Shown here piece by piece: positions 18,646 to 28,125 of a DNA stretch of 64,000 bases. The translations under genes and the position numbers were made by a program. The stretch covers positions 3,596,001-3,660,000 of the forward strand of contig NZ_CP101989.1 in assembly GCF_024508275.1 (NCBI RefSeq). Direction: 5' to 3'. Under the pieces are notes generated by a model. The model did not search any database and was not told the DNA's origin. It saw nothing but the letters and a program-made list of their open reading frames with translations. This stretch comes from Cellulomonas wangsupingiae (GTDB taxonomy: Bacteria; Actinomycetota; Actinomycetes; Actinomycetales; Cellulomonadaceae). Positions within the stretch are counted from its first letter, which is position 1; each line of letters starts with the position of its first letter.

Positions 18646-19680
18646 ATGCCAGCCGACGCACCGCGCGAGCACCCCGACGAACCCGCACCGTCCCCCGGGA
18701 GCGCGGCCGCCGTCGCCACCGCCCCGCGACCGCCCGGCATCGAGGTCACGGGTCTGCGGCGGGCGTTCGGCACCGTCAAGGCGCTCGACGGTGCGGACCT
18801 CGTCGCCCGTGCGGGTGCCGTCACCGCGCTCGTCGGGCCGAACGGCTCCGGCAAGACGACCCTCCTGCTGGTGCTGGCGGGCCTGCTCGTGCCCGACACC
18901 GGGCAGGTCCGCGTCGCCGGCCACGACCCCGTCACGGACAACGCCGCAGCCCGCGCCCGCACCGGGTGGATGCCCGACGCGTTCGGCACCTGGGACTCCC
19001 TGACGGCGCGCGAGGTGCTCGCGACGTTCGCGGCCGCCTACCGCGTCGACCGCGCCACGGCCACCGCGCGGATCGACGAGCTGCTGGCCACCGTGCACCT
19101 CACCGAGTACGCCGACCAGCCCGCCGCCGTCCTGTCCCGCGGGCAGAAGCAGCGCCTCGGCCTGGCCCGCGCGCTCGTGCACGACCCGCAGGTGCTGCTG
19201 CTCGACGAGCCGGCCAGCGGGCTGGACCCGCGCTCGCGCGTCGACCTGCGCCTCCTGCTGCGCCGCCTCGCCGACGAGGGCCGCACCGTGCTCGTGTCGT
19301 CGCACGTGCTGTCCGAGCTCGACGAGATGGCCGACGACGCGGTGTTCCTCTCGCGCGGGCGGACCGTCGCCGGGCTGTCCGACCTGGACGCCGCGACCGG
19401 CCGACGCACGTGGCACCTGCGCGCACTGTCCCTGCCCGCGCTGACGGCCTGGCTCGACACGGCCGGCGTGGCGTACCAGCCCGACGACGCGGCGCGGCCC
19501 GGCGACGCGCGGCCCGGCGCCGACCCCGCCGGCGGGGTCCTCGTCGACGTGGACGGCGAGGCCGGGGCGGCCGCGCTGCTGCGCGACGCCGTCGCCGCCG
19601 GTGTCCCCGTCGTGTCGTCGGCCCCCGCCGCCGGTGTTCTCGAGCAGGCGTACCTCGCAATGGAGGAGGAGCGGCGATGA
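18646..19680 (+). CDS. ABC transporter ATP-binding protein
   Basis: A 344-residue ATPase with Walker A GPNGSGKTT (about 65-73), a variant signature LSRGQ, Walker B LLLDE and switch His in SSHVLSE, then a C-terminal domain of about 100 residues. TAGCGT six bases before the ATG indicates a leaderless message. The gene ends in an ATGA overlap with its permease. The pair resembles export systems of the NosF/CcmA type; substrate unknown. It lies on the strand opposite to the surrounding housekeeping block. Confidence 0.92.
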   Translation: MPADAPREHPDEPAPSPGSAAAVATAPRPPGIEVTGLRRAFGTVKALDGADLVARAGAVTALVGPNGSGKTTLLLVLAGLLVPDTGQVRVAGHDPVTDNAAARARTGWMPDAFGTWDSLTAREVLATFAAAYRVDRATATARIDELLATVHLTEYADQPAAVLSRGQKQRLGLARALVHDPQVLLLDEPASGLDPRSRVDLRLLLRRLADEGRTVLVSSHVLSELDEMADDAVFLSRGRTVAGLSDLDAATGRRTWHLRALSLPALTAWLDTAGVAYQPDDAARPGDARPGADPAGGVLVDVDGEAGAAALLRDAVAAGVPVVSSAPAAGVLEQAYLAMEEERR

Positions 19681-20819
19681 CCGCGACCACGACACCCCCG
19701 GCCCCCGCCCCGCACGCGGCCCCCGCGGTCGGCACGTGGACGCTGACGTGGCACGGCGTGCGCACCGTCGCCGCCCTGGAGCTGCGTCAGCGCGTGCGCT
19801 CGTCGCGGTGGAAGGCCGCACTCATCGTGTGGTTCGTCGTCGTCGGCGCGATCACGCTGCTCGCGGGCGGCGTGCTGACGCTCTTCGACGACTCGGCCGC
19901 GACGACCGACGAGGCGGGCGCCGTGCTGTTCGTCGTCGTCACGGCCCTCGTCCTGGGGCTCGGGCTGCTCGTCACGCCGACGCTCGCCTCGACCGCGGTG
20001 AACGGCGACCGGGCCGCCGGGACGCTCGCGACGCTGCAGGTCACGCTGCTGTCACCTGCCGAGATCGCGGCGGGCAAGCTGCTGGCCGCGTGGGTCAGCG
20101 CGTGCGCCTTCCTCGTCGTGAGCCTGCCGTTCTTCGTCATCGCGCTGCTCATGGGTGGCGTGCCGCTCGCGACGCTGCCGCGCGTGGTGCTGCTGATCGC
20201 GCTGCTGCTGGCCGCGGTCTGCGGCATGGGGCTCGGCTGGTCGACGCTCGCGGCGCGTCCCGCCGGGTCGACCGTGCTCACGTTCGTCACCGTCGCGGCG
20301 CTGACGATCTTCACGCCCATCTTCTTCGGCCTGACCTACCCGTTCCTCAGCTCCGTGCAGCAGGTGCAGGTGTACGGGGTCCCCGACTCCTACTGGGAGG
20401 AGATGGACGAGGGCGACTCCGCCGCCATGGACGACCCGGTCTGCGAGCTCAGCGTCGAGGAGCGCTCGGTCGCACACACCGAGTGGACGTGGTGGCTGCT
20501 GGCGATCAACCCGTTCGCGGTCGTCGCCGACGGCGCCGTGCCGGCCTCCGCGGCCACGGACGAGTACTCGCCCGCCCAGGTCGTGGGCGTCGCCACACAG
20601 ACCCTGCGCGACCTGCGCCTCGGAGGGCCGGAGGTCCTCGACGAGTGCTGGGGCGAGCAGGAAACCTCGGCCGCCGTTCCCGCCCGGGACGCCGCGGGGC
20701 CGGTATGGCCCCTCGGCCTCGGCGTGAACCTGCTGCTCGGCGCCGCCGGGTTCCTCGTGGCGGTCCGCCGCCTGCGCACCCCGCAGCGCACCCTGCCCCG
20801 CGGCACCCGCGTCGCCTGA
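19677..20819 (+). CDS. ABC transporter permease
   Basis: Membrane partner (380 residues) of the preceding ATPase. It has about six transmembrane segments, the first near 50-75, and a large extracytoplasmic loop at about 225-285, rich in Glu and Asp with paired cysteines, before the last helices. The ATG overlaps the ATPase stop at 19677-19680. It resembles the ABC-2 family 12-type permeases. Substrate unknown. Confidence 0.88.
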   Translation: MTATTTPPAPAPHAAPAVGTWTLTWHGVRTVAALELRQRVRSSRWKAALIVWFVVVGAITLLAGGVLTLFDDSAATTDEAGAVLFVVVTALVLGLGLLVTPTLASTAVNGDRAAGTLATLQVTLLSPAEIAAGKLLAAWVSACAFLVVSLPFFVIALLMGGVPLATLPRVVLLIALLLAAVCGMGLGWSTLAARPAGSTVLTFVTVAALTIFTPIFFGLTYPFLSSVQQVQVYGVPDSYWEEMDEGDSAAMDDPVCELSVEERSVAHTEWTWWLLAINPFAVVADGAVPASAATDEYSPAQVVGVATQTLRDLRLGGPEVLDECWGEQETSAAVPARDAAGPVWPLGLGVNLLLGAAGFLVAVRRLRTPQRTLPRGTRVA

Positions 20820-20833
20820 CGCGCCCTCGGACG

Positions 20834-20909
20834 CCGCCCGTCGGCCGTGCGCACCCCCGCCCTCCGGGTCGTCCCCCGGTCGGCGGTCAGGGCAGCGGCC
20901 GACGGGCGG
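20834..20909. terminator. Long inverted repeat between convergent genes
   Basis: CCGCCCGTCGGCCG (20834-20847) pairs perfectly with 20896-20909 across a 48-base loop. It starts 15 bases after the permease stop and ends 13 bases before the stop of the convergent DUF5063 gene, so it probably ends transcription from both sides. The long loop is unusual for a terminator. Confidence 0.55.
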
Positions 20910-20921
20910 ACCAGCGCCCGC

Positions 20922-21503
20922 TCACGGCTGCAGCGCGTCGTACTCCGCCTCGGTCGCGACGTCGTCCTCCACGTCGAGGCGGACGTGCGCGAGGATCGTC
21001 TGGATCGCGCGCAGCGTGCTCGCCGCCCGCTCGCCCCAGTCGGACAGGTAGCTGAACTGCCACCACCACAGCGCCTCGAGGACGTCCCCGCGCTCGTGGT
21101 GCGCCAGCCCCTGCGTCACCGCGCCGACGATCGCGACGAGGTCACCGGAGATCGTCGCCTCCTCGACCTCGGGGCCGAGCAGCGGGTCGACGACCTCGAC
21201 GTACTCGTCGATGCCGTCCAGCAGGTTGGCGAGGTTGACGCGCAGCGGCTCGAGGTCCGCGTCCGGGCCGACGTCCGGCTCGAACCGCGACTGCGGGACG
21301 ACGTCGGTCGTCGCACCGAGCCGCGCGCCCGCCGCGAGCAGGTCGGACAGCGCGAGCAGGAGCAGCGGCAGCGACGCCTCGGGCGCGGAGCCGGCCGCGA
21401 CCTCCGTGACGGTCGTCAGGAAGCCGCGGGACTCGGACGCGACCGCGTCCGCCACCTCGCGCAGGTCCGCGTCCACTGCTGGACGCCGGTCGTCGGTGCT
21501 CAT
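20922..21503 (-). CDS. DUF5063 domain-containing protein
   Basis: A 193-residue soluble, acidic protein of unknown function that in Actinobacteria commonly lies just after recR and before aspartokinase, as here in outline. Recognisable parts are DLREVADAVASESRGFL and the tryptophan cluster LEALWWWQFSYLSDWGERA. ATG at 21503 is supported by GGAGGGG. It follows recR after 22 bases and should be cotranscribed with it. Confidence 0.88.
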   Translation of the reverse strand: MSTDDRRPAVDADLREVADAVASESRGFLTTVTEVAAGSAPEASLPLLLLALSDLLAAGARLGATTDVVPQSRFEPDVGPDADLEPLRVNLANLLDGIDEYVEVVDPLLGPEVEEATISGDLVAIVGAVTQGLAHHERGDVLEALWWWQFSYLSDWGERAASTLRAIQTILAHVRLDVEDDVATEAEYDALQP

Positions 21504-21525
21504 GGGTTCCCCTCCGTCGTCGACG

Positions 21526-22125
21526 TCACGCGCTGACGCGCCGCCGGCCTTCGAACGCACGACCGAGGGTCACCTCGTCCGCGTACTCCAGGTCACCGCC
21601 CACGGGCAGCCCCGAGGCCAGGCGGCTGACCGTCAGGCCCATGGGCACCAGCAGGCGCGCCAGGTAGGTGGCGGTCGCCTCGCCCTCGACGTTCGGGTCG
21701 GTGGCCAGGATGACCTCGGTGACCGTGCCGTCGGCCAGCCGGGACATGAGCTGCACGATGCGCAGGTCGTCCGGGCCGACGCCCGCGATCGGGTTGATGG
21801 CCCCGCCGAGCACGTGGTACCGACCGCGGAACTCGCGCGTCCGCTCGATGGCGACGACGTCCTTGGCCTCCTCGACGACGCAGATGGTCGTCAGCAGGCG
21901 GCGCGGGTCGCGGCAGATGCGGCACTGCGTCTCCTGCGCGACGTTGCCGCAGATCTCGCAGAACTGCACCCGCAGCTTGACCTCGGTCAGCGCGTCGGCC
22001 AGGCGCCGCACGTCCGCGGGGTCCGCGGCCAGGATGTGGAACGCGATGCGCTGGGCGCTCTTGGGGCCGACCCCGGGCAGCCGCCCGAGCTCGTCGACCA
22101 GATCCTGGATCGCACCCTCGTACAC
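21526..22125 (-). CDS. recR: Recombination protein RecR
   Basis: RecR works with RecF and RecO to load RecA at gapped DNA. The 199-residue protein has the N-terminal HhH region ([19 protein letters not shown]), a zinc site formed by Cys56, Cys59, Cys68 and Cys71, the Toprim domain (about 80-175) and the conserved C-terminal [16 protein letters not shown] start at 22125 has TAGGCT six bases ahead, so a leaderless transcript is likely in addition to read-through from dnaX. Confidence 0.97.
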   Translation of the reverse strand: MYEGAIQDLVDELGRLPGVGPKSAQRIAFHILAADPADVRRLADALTEVKLRVQFCEICGNVAQETQCRICRDPRRLLTTICVVEEAKDVVAIERTREFRGRYHVLGGAINPIAGVGPDDLRIVQLMSRLADGTVTEVILATDPNVEGEATATYLARLLVPMGLTVSRLASGLPVGGDLEYADEVTLGRAFEGRRRVSA

Positions 22126-22163
22126 GTCGCCAGCCTAGTCGCGCCGGGACGTGAGCCGGCGCG

Positions 22164-22853
22164 TCAGCGGCCCGCGTCGAGGCGCACGACCCCGACGGGC
22201 CCGAAACGCACGTCCGTGCCCGAGGTCTCGACGTGGGGCAGCGCGTCCTCCCACGCGACGCGCACGCCCGTGCCGGCGACGACGAACCGGTCGACGCCCC
22301 CCACGACGACGTACACGTCGTCGGCCCGCACCACCAGCCGCTCCACGTCGGCGGCGACGACCCGGGCACCGGCACCGGTGACGGTGAGGGTCGCACACGG
22401 TCCGGTGACCTCGACCGCGTCGCCGGACGCCAGCAGCAGGTCACCGTCGCAGCGCTGCTGCTGCGTGACGAGCTCCTGCAACCCCGCGCGGTCGAGCACC
22501 GGGGGCAGGCCGGAGCCGGTCCGGCCCGCGGTGCCGGACGGCTCGGCACCCGGGCGGCCACCGCGGGCCGGGTCCGGCGTCCTGCCGGGGGACGGCGCCG
22601 GGACCGCGACGAACTGGCCCGCGCCGTCGTCGCGGACACGCAGCTCGCCGCTCCCGGACGAACCCACGTACGCCACCAGGGTGACCTCGCCGTCCCCGGG
22701 GATCCCTGCCTCGCCCAGCGGTACCGAGCAGCCGGCGACGGCGAGCACGGCGAGCACGACCGGCCCGGCGACGACGGCACGCCGTGGTCGTCGGACCGCG
22801 TGCCGCGGCGCACGCGTGCTCGGCACGGGCGACGTCGGCAGCACGCGGCGCAC
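22164..22853 (-). CDS. DUF3060-type lipoprotein
   Basis: A 229-residue exported lipoprotein with a basic N-terminus, hydrophobic stretch and lipobox LAVAGC at about residues 37-42. A Pro/Gly-rich linker precedes a C-terminal domain (about 130-220) of short repeated beta-strands (VEVTGPCATLTVTG, RLVVRADDVYVVVG, RFVVAG) typical of DUF3060 proteins, surface proteins of unknown function. Its GTG start lies 8 bases after dnaX, with TGAGGA as ribosome-binding site inside the dnaX end. It occupies the place where ybaB usually lies between dnaX and recR. Confidence 0.82.
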   Translation of the reverse strand: MRRVLPTSPVPSTRAPRHAVRRPRRAVVAGPVVLAVLAVAGCSVPLGEAGIPGDGEVTLVAYVGSSGSGELRVRDDGAGQFVAVPAPSPGRTPDPARGGRPGAEPSGTAGRTGSGLPPVLDRAGLQELVTQQQRCDGDLLLASGDAVEVTGPCATLTVTGAGARVVAADVERLVVRADDVYVVVGGVDRFVVAGTGVRVAWEDALPHVETSGTDVRFGPVGVVRLDAGR

Positions 22854-22861
22854 GGGCGTCC

Positions 22862-25600
22862 TCAGATCTCGATCTGCTCGTCGATGACGCGACCGCCGAG
22901 CACCTGCGCCACCAGCTGCGCACCCACGAGGCCCGACTGACCGATGGTCGGGTCGTCGGGTGACGGCTCGTCCGGCTCCTGGTTCCGGTGACGGGACTGG
23001 GCGGCGGCCGCGCGGGCGGCGGCCGCACCGCGCTCACGCGCCGTGCCACCGTCGGCGGCGGGGCCGCCGCCGCCCGCCGCGGGGGCGGCGGACGGGCGTG
23101 CGGCGGGCGCGCGCACCGGCGCCCGGGGTGCCACGTCCCGGTCCGCGAACCGCGGGCGGGCCGTCCCGCCACGGGTCGTCGGGCTCGTCGCCCGGGGGGA
23201 TGTCGTCGTCGGGGTGGGCGACGGCGCCCGGGCGGGCGTCGTCGGCGGGTCCCGTCGCGCGGCCGGCGGCGGAGGCGCTGCCGCGGCGGGCGCGCCCGTG
23301 GTCCCGGGGCCGGCACCGGCGCCGCCGTCGGGCGCCGCCTCCCAGGGCGGCACCGGGCGTGAGCGGGCGTCCGCGCCCTGGTCCGCACCACCGTCGCCGG
23401 TGGGCGACCCGTCACCGGCGCGTCGGGGTGCCTCGGCCGCGCCGGCCGACGACGGGTCGGGGCGACGTGCCGCTGCCGGTGACGCGGGTGCGGGCGGGAC
23501 CTCGCGCGGCGACGCCACCGACGGGGCGTCCCACGACGCGGCGGCCCGCTCGGGAGTCATCGCCACCGGTCCGGCGGGAGCGTCGGCCGCGGCGGAGGGC
23601 ACCGGCCGCGTGCTGCCGCCCGGCTCGTCGAGCACCGCCTCGACGCGCGCCGTGACGCCGAGCGTCTCGGAGAGGGCGCGCGCGACGACGTCGGCGTGGT
23701 TGCTGTTGCGGAACGTCGTGACGAGGCCCGGCTGGGCGAACCCCAGGCGCAGCGTCGTCGCGTCGAGCTCGAGGACCTGCGCGTGCTGGTTCACCAGCGC
23801 CCACGACGGCAGGCGCAGGCGCCGCAGCGTCGTCAGGACGTCCGGCCAGCGGCGGCGCAGCATCTCGGTATCCGCCGCCGCAGCGGCGGCACCCGGCACC
23901 GGGGCGGGCGGGCTGCCGGCCGCCGGGGGCGCTGCGGGCGCGGGCTGCGCGGGGGGCGGGGACGGGCTGCGCGGGCGCCGGGGACGCGGCGGGCGCCGGC
24001 TGCACGGGCGCGGGCGTCTGGCCGCGGTCCGACGCGGAGGGGCCACCGGTCGACCGGCCGGCGGCCTCGGCGGACGGCCCGGACGCCGTGGTCGGCGCGG
24101 CGACCGGCGCCGGGCGGCCGGGGCGTCCGTGCCGGGGGCGGCGGAACCCCCCGGGGCGCCGGACGCGCCGGGGGCGTTCGCCGTGCTGGGCTCGGTCGGC
24201 GTGCCCGACCCGGGCGGGGTGCTCGGTCGACCCGGCTCGCCCGGGGTGTTCGGCCTGTCCGACGTGCTCGACCCGCTCGGTCCGCCCGACGTGCTCGGCT
24301 CGCTCGCCGCCGGCGCGTCCGGCACCGGTGCGGAGGGTGCCGCGGCCGGCCGCGGCGCGGCGGCCCGCTCCTCCCGGGCAGCGCCCGCCGGGGCAGCAGG
24401 TGTCGCCGTCGCCGTGGGGCCGGCCGTCGGCGCTCCCGCGGCACCGAGCCCGCGCTCCAGCCGGTCGATGCGCGCGCCGAGGCCGGTGCGCGAGTCGTCG
24501 ACGCTCGGCAGCAGCAGACGCGCCATGAGCAGCTCGAGGTGCAGCCGCGGCGAGGTCGCACCGACCATCTCGGTGAGGGCCGCGTTGGCCAGGTCGGCGG
24601 AGCGCGACAGCTCGGACATGCCGAGGTGCGTGGCCTGGCGGCGCATGCGGTCGAGCTGGTCGGACGGGACGTCGCGCAGCACGGCGCCCGCGGCCTCGCC
24701 GGACGCGGTGATGACGATGAGGTCGCGCAGCCGCTCGAGCAGGTCCTCGACGAACCGACGCGGCTCGTGGCCCGTGGTGATGACGCGCTCGACGACGCGG
24801 AACGCCGACGCACCGTCGCGCGCGGCGATCGCGTCGACGAGGTCGTCGAGCAGGGACGTGTGCGTGTACCCGAGCAGCGCGACGGCGCCCTCGTAGTCCA
24901 GCCCGCCGTCACCGGAGCCGGCGATGAGCTGGTCCAGCACGGACAGCGTGTCGCGGACCGACCCGCCGCCCGCGCGCACGACGAGCGAGAGGACCCCGGC
25001 GCCGACGGGCACGCTCTCGGCCGCGCACAGCTGCTCGAGGTACGGCACGAGCACGTCGGGCGGCACGAGGCGGAACGGGTAGTGGTGGGTGCGGGAGCGG
25101 ATCGTGCCGATGACCTTGTCCGGCTCCGTCGTCGCGAAGATGAACTTCACGTGCGGCGGCGGCTCCTCGACGATCTTCAGCAGCGCGTTGAAGCCCTGCG
25201 GCGAGACCATGTGCGCCTCGTCGAGGATGAAGACCTTGTACCGGTCCCGCGCGGGGGCGAACGTCGCGCGCTCGCGCAGCTCACGGGCGTCGTCGACGCC
25301 GCCGTGGCTGGCCGCGTCGATCTCCACCACGTCGAGCGAGCCCGGGCCGCCGCGCGCCAGCTCGACGCACGACGGGCAGACGCCGCACGGCGTGTCCGTC
25401 GGGCCCTCGGCGCAGTTCAGGCAGCGGGCGAGGATGCGCGCGCTCGTCGTCTTGCCGCACCCGCGGGGTCCGGAGAAGAGGTAGGCGTGGTTGGTCTGCC
25501 CCGACCGCAGCGCCTGGCGCAGGGGCGCGGTCACGTGGTCCTGCCCGATGACCTCGGCGAAGGACTCGGGCCGGTACCTGCGGTACAGCGCTGTCGTCAC
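22862..25600 (-). CDS. dnaX: DNA polymerase III subunits gamma and tau
   Basis: Clamp-loader ATPase of the replisome (912 residues). The AAA+ part (1-375) has Walker A GPRGCGKT (44-51), zinc cysteines 60-78, Walker B VFILDEAHM and sensor ATTEPDKV. A long disordered Ala/Pro/Gly/Ser linker follows, then a folded tau-like block (DTEMLRRRWPDVLTTLRRLR and on, about 580-670) and another disordered tail. GTG start at 25600 has TAGGCT six bases ahead (leaderless). Between about 24115 and 23955 the linker is read in a frame of low GC3, as if two compensating indels were present. Confidence 0.95.
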   Translation of the reverse strand: MTTALYRRYRPESFAEVIGQDHVTAPLRQALRSGQTNHAYLFSGPRGCGKTTSARILARCLNCAEGPTDTPCGVCPSCVELARGGPGSLDVVEIDAASHGGVDDARELRERATFAPARDRYKVFILDEAHMVSPQGFNALLKIVEEPPPHVKFIFATTEPDKVIGTIRSRTHHYPFRLVPPDVLVPYLEQLCAAESVPVGAGVLSLVVRAGGGSVRDTLSVLDQLIAGSGDGGLDYEGAVALLGYTHTSLLDDLVDAIAARDGASAFRVVERVITTGHEPRRFVEDLLERLRDLIVITASGEAAGAVLRDVPSDQLDRMRRQATHLGMSELSRSADLANAALTEMVGATSPRLHLELLMARLLLPSVDDSRTGLGARIDRLERGLGAAGAPTAGPTATATPAAPAGAAREERAAAPRPAAAPSAPVPDAPAASEPSTSGGPSGSSTSDRPNTPGEPGRPSTPPGSGTPTEPSTANAPGASGAPGGSAAPGTDAPAARRRSPRRPRRPGRPPRPPAGRPVAPPRRTAARRPRPCSRRPPRPRRPRSPSPPPAQPAPAAPPAAGSPPAPVPGAAAAAADTEMLRRRWPDVLTTLRRLRLPSWALVNQHAQVLELDATTLRLGFAQPGLVTTFRNSNHADVVARALSETLGVTARVEAVLDEPGGSTRPVPSAAADAPAGPVAMTPERAAASWDAPSVASPREVPPAPASPAAARRPDPSSAGAAEAPRRAGDGSPTGDGGADQGADARSRPVPPWEAAPDGGAGAGPGTTGAPAAAAPPPPAARRDPPTTPARAPSPTPTTTSPRATSPTTRGGTARPRFADRDVAPRAPVRAPAARPSAAPAAGGGGPAADGGTARERGAAAARAAAAQSRHRNQEPDEPSPDDPTIGQSGLVGAQLVAQVLGGRVIDEQIEI

Positions 25601-25666
25601 GCCCCGAGCCTAAGCGCCGACGCCCACACCGCGGCACCGTCGTCCCCACCCGCGGACACCTCCGGC

Positions 25667-27019
25667 TCAGTCCGCGCGCACCACCGTGTCGGCGAGCACG
25701 CGGCGCAGCAACGGGCGGGCGGACTCGGTCGCGCCGAGCACGAGCGCGGTGCCGACCGCGACGCTCACCACGACCAGGACCAGCCCTGCCGGGGCGGCGA
25801 CCACCGCCAGCCCGAGCAGGGGCAGGCACATGACCAGCGCCGCGAGCGCCGATCCCCCGGACACCGCGAGCACGGGCACCAGCACCTCGCGGCGGCGGGC
25901 GGCGTCGAACAGGTCCACCGGCACGCCCGCGAGCGTCGCGAGCGCGTACTCCCGGCGCCGGTCGAGCACCTGCCCGGCCTGGGCGATCCCGGCCGAGGCA
26001 GCCGCCAGCAGGAAGGCGATCGTCAGGGTGAGCAGCGCACCGGTGAGGACGTCCTGCATCAGCAGCACCTCGTCCGCCGGCACGTCGCCGCCGACCATCG
26101 CGGGGACGACGGCGAGGCAGCCGGCGACGAACGACGCCAGTCCCAGCCCGCCGACGACACGCCAGACGGCCCGGGGATCGCCCAGCAGCCTGCGCGCAGC
26201 CAGCAGCTGCGCCGGCGTCCGCGCGCGCCGCAGCTGCCGGCGCCCGATCACCCCGACGAGCCACGGCCCGACCGCGTTCATCGTCGCGAACGCGAGCAGC
26301 AGCCCGCCCAGCAGGAACGCGACGAGCGCCGCTCCCAGTGCGCCCCGGACCGCGGACAGCACCATGAAGACGCCGAGACCGACGAGGGCGAGGACCAGGC
26401 GGGCCGCCCGCAGCCGCGGTCGCTCCACGCGCTGCGCGACGCCGAGCGGGGACACCACGACCCGGCGCAGCGACACGATCCCGCTGAGGACGGCGACGAC
26501 GGGGACCGCGGCCCACGCCGCCAGGACCGCCGGCACGCCGACCCACAGCTCGCCCACGGTCGGCGGCGCACCCTGGAACGGGACCTGCGCCCACACGGGC
26601 AGCAGCACGCCGTACAGGACCGTCCCGACGACCGCCCCGGCCAGCCCCTGCAGGGCGGTCTCGACGACCGTGAGGCCGACGACCTCGCGCGGTGTCGCAC
26701 CGAGCAGGCGCAGGCTCGCCAGGCGCGCGTCCCGCCGGGAGAGCCCGAGCCGCGCCGCGGCGCCGGCCAGCGTCACGACAGGGACGAGGAGCAGGACGGT
26801 CGCGATCCAGGCGAGCGTCACGTAGAAGTCGCCGGTCTCGCGCTGGTAGTCGTTCGCCGGGTCGGCCGCCCGGCCGACGAAGGCGAGCAGACCACCCAGG
26901 ACGCTCAGCGCGAGCGCCGTCGACACGGCGAACGCGGTGACCGCGAGCAGGGTCGTCGTCCGTCCGTCCCGACCGCCGGCGCGCTGGAGGCGCGGTGCGA
27001 GCGCCAGGACCGGGTTCAC
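25667..27019 (-). CDS. FtsX-like ABC transporter permease (MacB type)
   Basis: A 450-residue permease with two FtsX-like halves and about eight transmembrane helices. SRRDARLASLRLLGATPREV after the second helix is the characteristic MacB/FtsX cytoplasmic motif, and DRRREYALATLAGVPVDLF is its counterpart in the second half. Its GTG start overlaps the stop of the ATPase gene (27016-27019). Such pairs export lipoproteins, peptides or antibiotics; the substrate is not evident. Confidence 0.9.
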   Translation of the reverse strand: MNPVLALAPRLQRAGGRDGRTTTLLAVTAFAVSTALALSVLGGLLAFVGRAADPANDYQRETGDFYVTLAWIATVLLLVPVVTLAGAAARLGLSRRDARLASLRLLGATPREVVGLTVVETALQGLAGAVVGTVLYGVLLPVWAQVPFQGAPPTVGELWVGVPAVLAAWAAVPVVAVLSGIVSLRRVVVSPLGVAQRVERPRLRAARLVLALVGLGVFMVLSAVRGALGAALVAFLLGGLLLAFATMNAVGPWLVGVIGRRQLRRARTPAQLLAARRLLGDPRAVWRVVGGLGLASFVAGCLAVVPAMVGGDVPADEVLLMQDVLTGALLTLTIAFLLAAASAGIAQAGQVLDRRREYALATLAGVPVDLFDAARRREVLVPVLAVSGGSALAALVMCLPLLGLAVVAAPAGLVLVVVSVAVGTALVLGATESARPLLRRVLADTVVRAD

Positions 27020-27825
27020 CGCGGCACCGCGGTCGCGCGGATCGCCTCGAGCTCACCCGGGCGCGGGCCCACCCCGGAGCCGGGCACCGCCCCCGCCGCG
27101 ACGACGCGCCCGTCGAGCATCTCGATGCGCGCGTCGCACCACGCGGCCACCTGCGCGTCGTGCGTGACGACGACCAGGGCCGCTCCGACGGCCCGCGTGG
27201 ACTCGACGAGCAGCCGCATCACGTCGTGCCCGGTGGCCTGGTCGAGCGAGCCGGTGGGCTCGTCGGCGAACACGACCTCGGGCCGCGTGACGAGGGCGCG
27301 CGCGACGGCGACGCGCTGGGCCTGACCACCGGACAGCTCACCCGGACGTCGGCTCTCGGTCCCTGCCAGTCCCAGTGCACCGAGCCACTGCCGCGCCGTC
27401 TCCTCCGCCTCCGTGCGCGAGGCGCCCGTCAGCATCGCCGGCAGCGCCACGTTCTCGAGCGCCGACAGCTCGGAGAGCAGCTGCCCGAACTGGAAGACGA
27501 ACCCGTACCGCCGGCGCCGCAGCAGCGACCGCTCCTTCTCCGACAGGCCCTGCACCTCCCGCCCTCCGAGGGCGACCACGCCCGCCGTCGGCACGAGGAT
27601 CCCGGCGAGCACGTGCAGCAGCGTCGACTTGCCGGAGCCGGACGGCCCCATGACGGCGAGCGACCCGCCGTCGGCCAGGTCGACGTCGACGCCCGCGAGC
27701 GCCGTCGTCTCCCCGAAGCGGTGGACGAGGCCACGCGCGGCGAGGCGGGGCGCCGCGTCCGCCCACACCGACGTGGCCGGCGGGTGCGGTGTCGACGCGG
27801 GCCTGGGGGCAGCGGGCTGGGTCAT
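27016..27825 (-). CDS. MacB/LolD-type ABC transporter ATP-binding protein
   Basis: The 269-residue ATPase has Walker A GPSGSGKST, the FQFGQLLSELSALENVALP block typical of the MacB/LolD family, signature LSGGQ, Walker B VVFADEPTGSLD and the His of VVTHD. ATG at 27825 gives a 30-residue disordered lead before the domain; the longer frame to 27978 runs into the SRP RNA gene and is rejected. It is coupled to the permease that follows. Confidence 0.92.
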   Translation of the reverse strand: MTQPAAPRPASTPHPPATSVWADAAPRLAARGLVHRFGETTALAGVDVDLADGGSLAVMGPSGSGKSTLLHVLAGILVPTAGVVALGGREVQGLSEKERSLLRRRRYGFVFQFGQLLSELSALENVALPAMLTGASRTEAEETARQWLGALGLAGTESRRPGELSGGQAQRVAVARALVTRPEVVFADEPTGSLDQATGHDVMRLLVESTRAVGAALVVVTHDAQVAAWCDARIEMLDGRVVAAGAVPGSGVGPRPGELEAIRATAVPR

Positions 27826-27961
27826 GCCCCCATCGTGCGAGCGGGCGCGGTGGCGGCGCGTCCCGCGTCGGTCCGGTCCTGTCCCGCGGGTGCTGCGACC
27901 CTGGGGGGACGCGGCGGCGGCGGGCACCCGTCCCCGGTCGCACGCGGCGCCGTCCGGGCAT

Positions 27962-28060
27962 GCAAGGACCCCCCGCACACCCGCCAGAGCTCACCTGCCC
28001 TTGCTGCCTTCCGGCCCTGGGGGGGTTCAGCGAGATGACGCCGTACGAGGGGTCTGTGCA
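27962..28060 (-). ncRNA. ffs: Signal recognition particle RNA, small bacterial type
   Basis: On the minus strand the sequence contains CAGGGCCGGAAGGCAGCAAG, the GGAA-loop and asymmetric-loop core that binds Ffh. The flanks ACCCCCCCAGGG and CTCTGGCGGGTGTGCGGGGG and the ends GCACAGACCCC and GGGGTCCTTGC pair into one long stem. Size is about 99 nt; the ends are set by pairing and could move by a few bases. TAAGGT at 28064-28069 is a likely -10 box. Lying upstream of dnaX is a common actinobacterial arrangement. Confidence 0.93.
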
Positions 28061-28125
28061 TCACCTTAGCCCAGGACCCGGCGCGCTCGTGACGCGACGC
28101 GGGCTCCCGGTGCGGGCACGCGCGG

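Noticed and set aside
23955..24115. Programmed dnaX frameshift signal
   Set aside because: There is no A-rich slippery heptamer or stop codon after it; the anomaly looks like paired indels or sequencing error, not gamma-subunit production.
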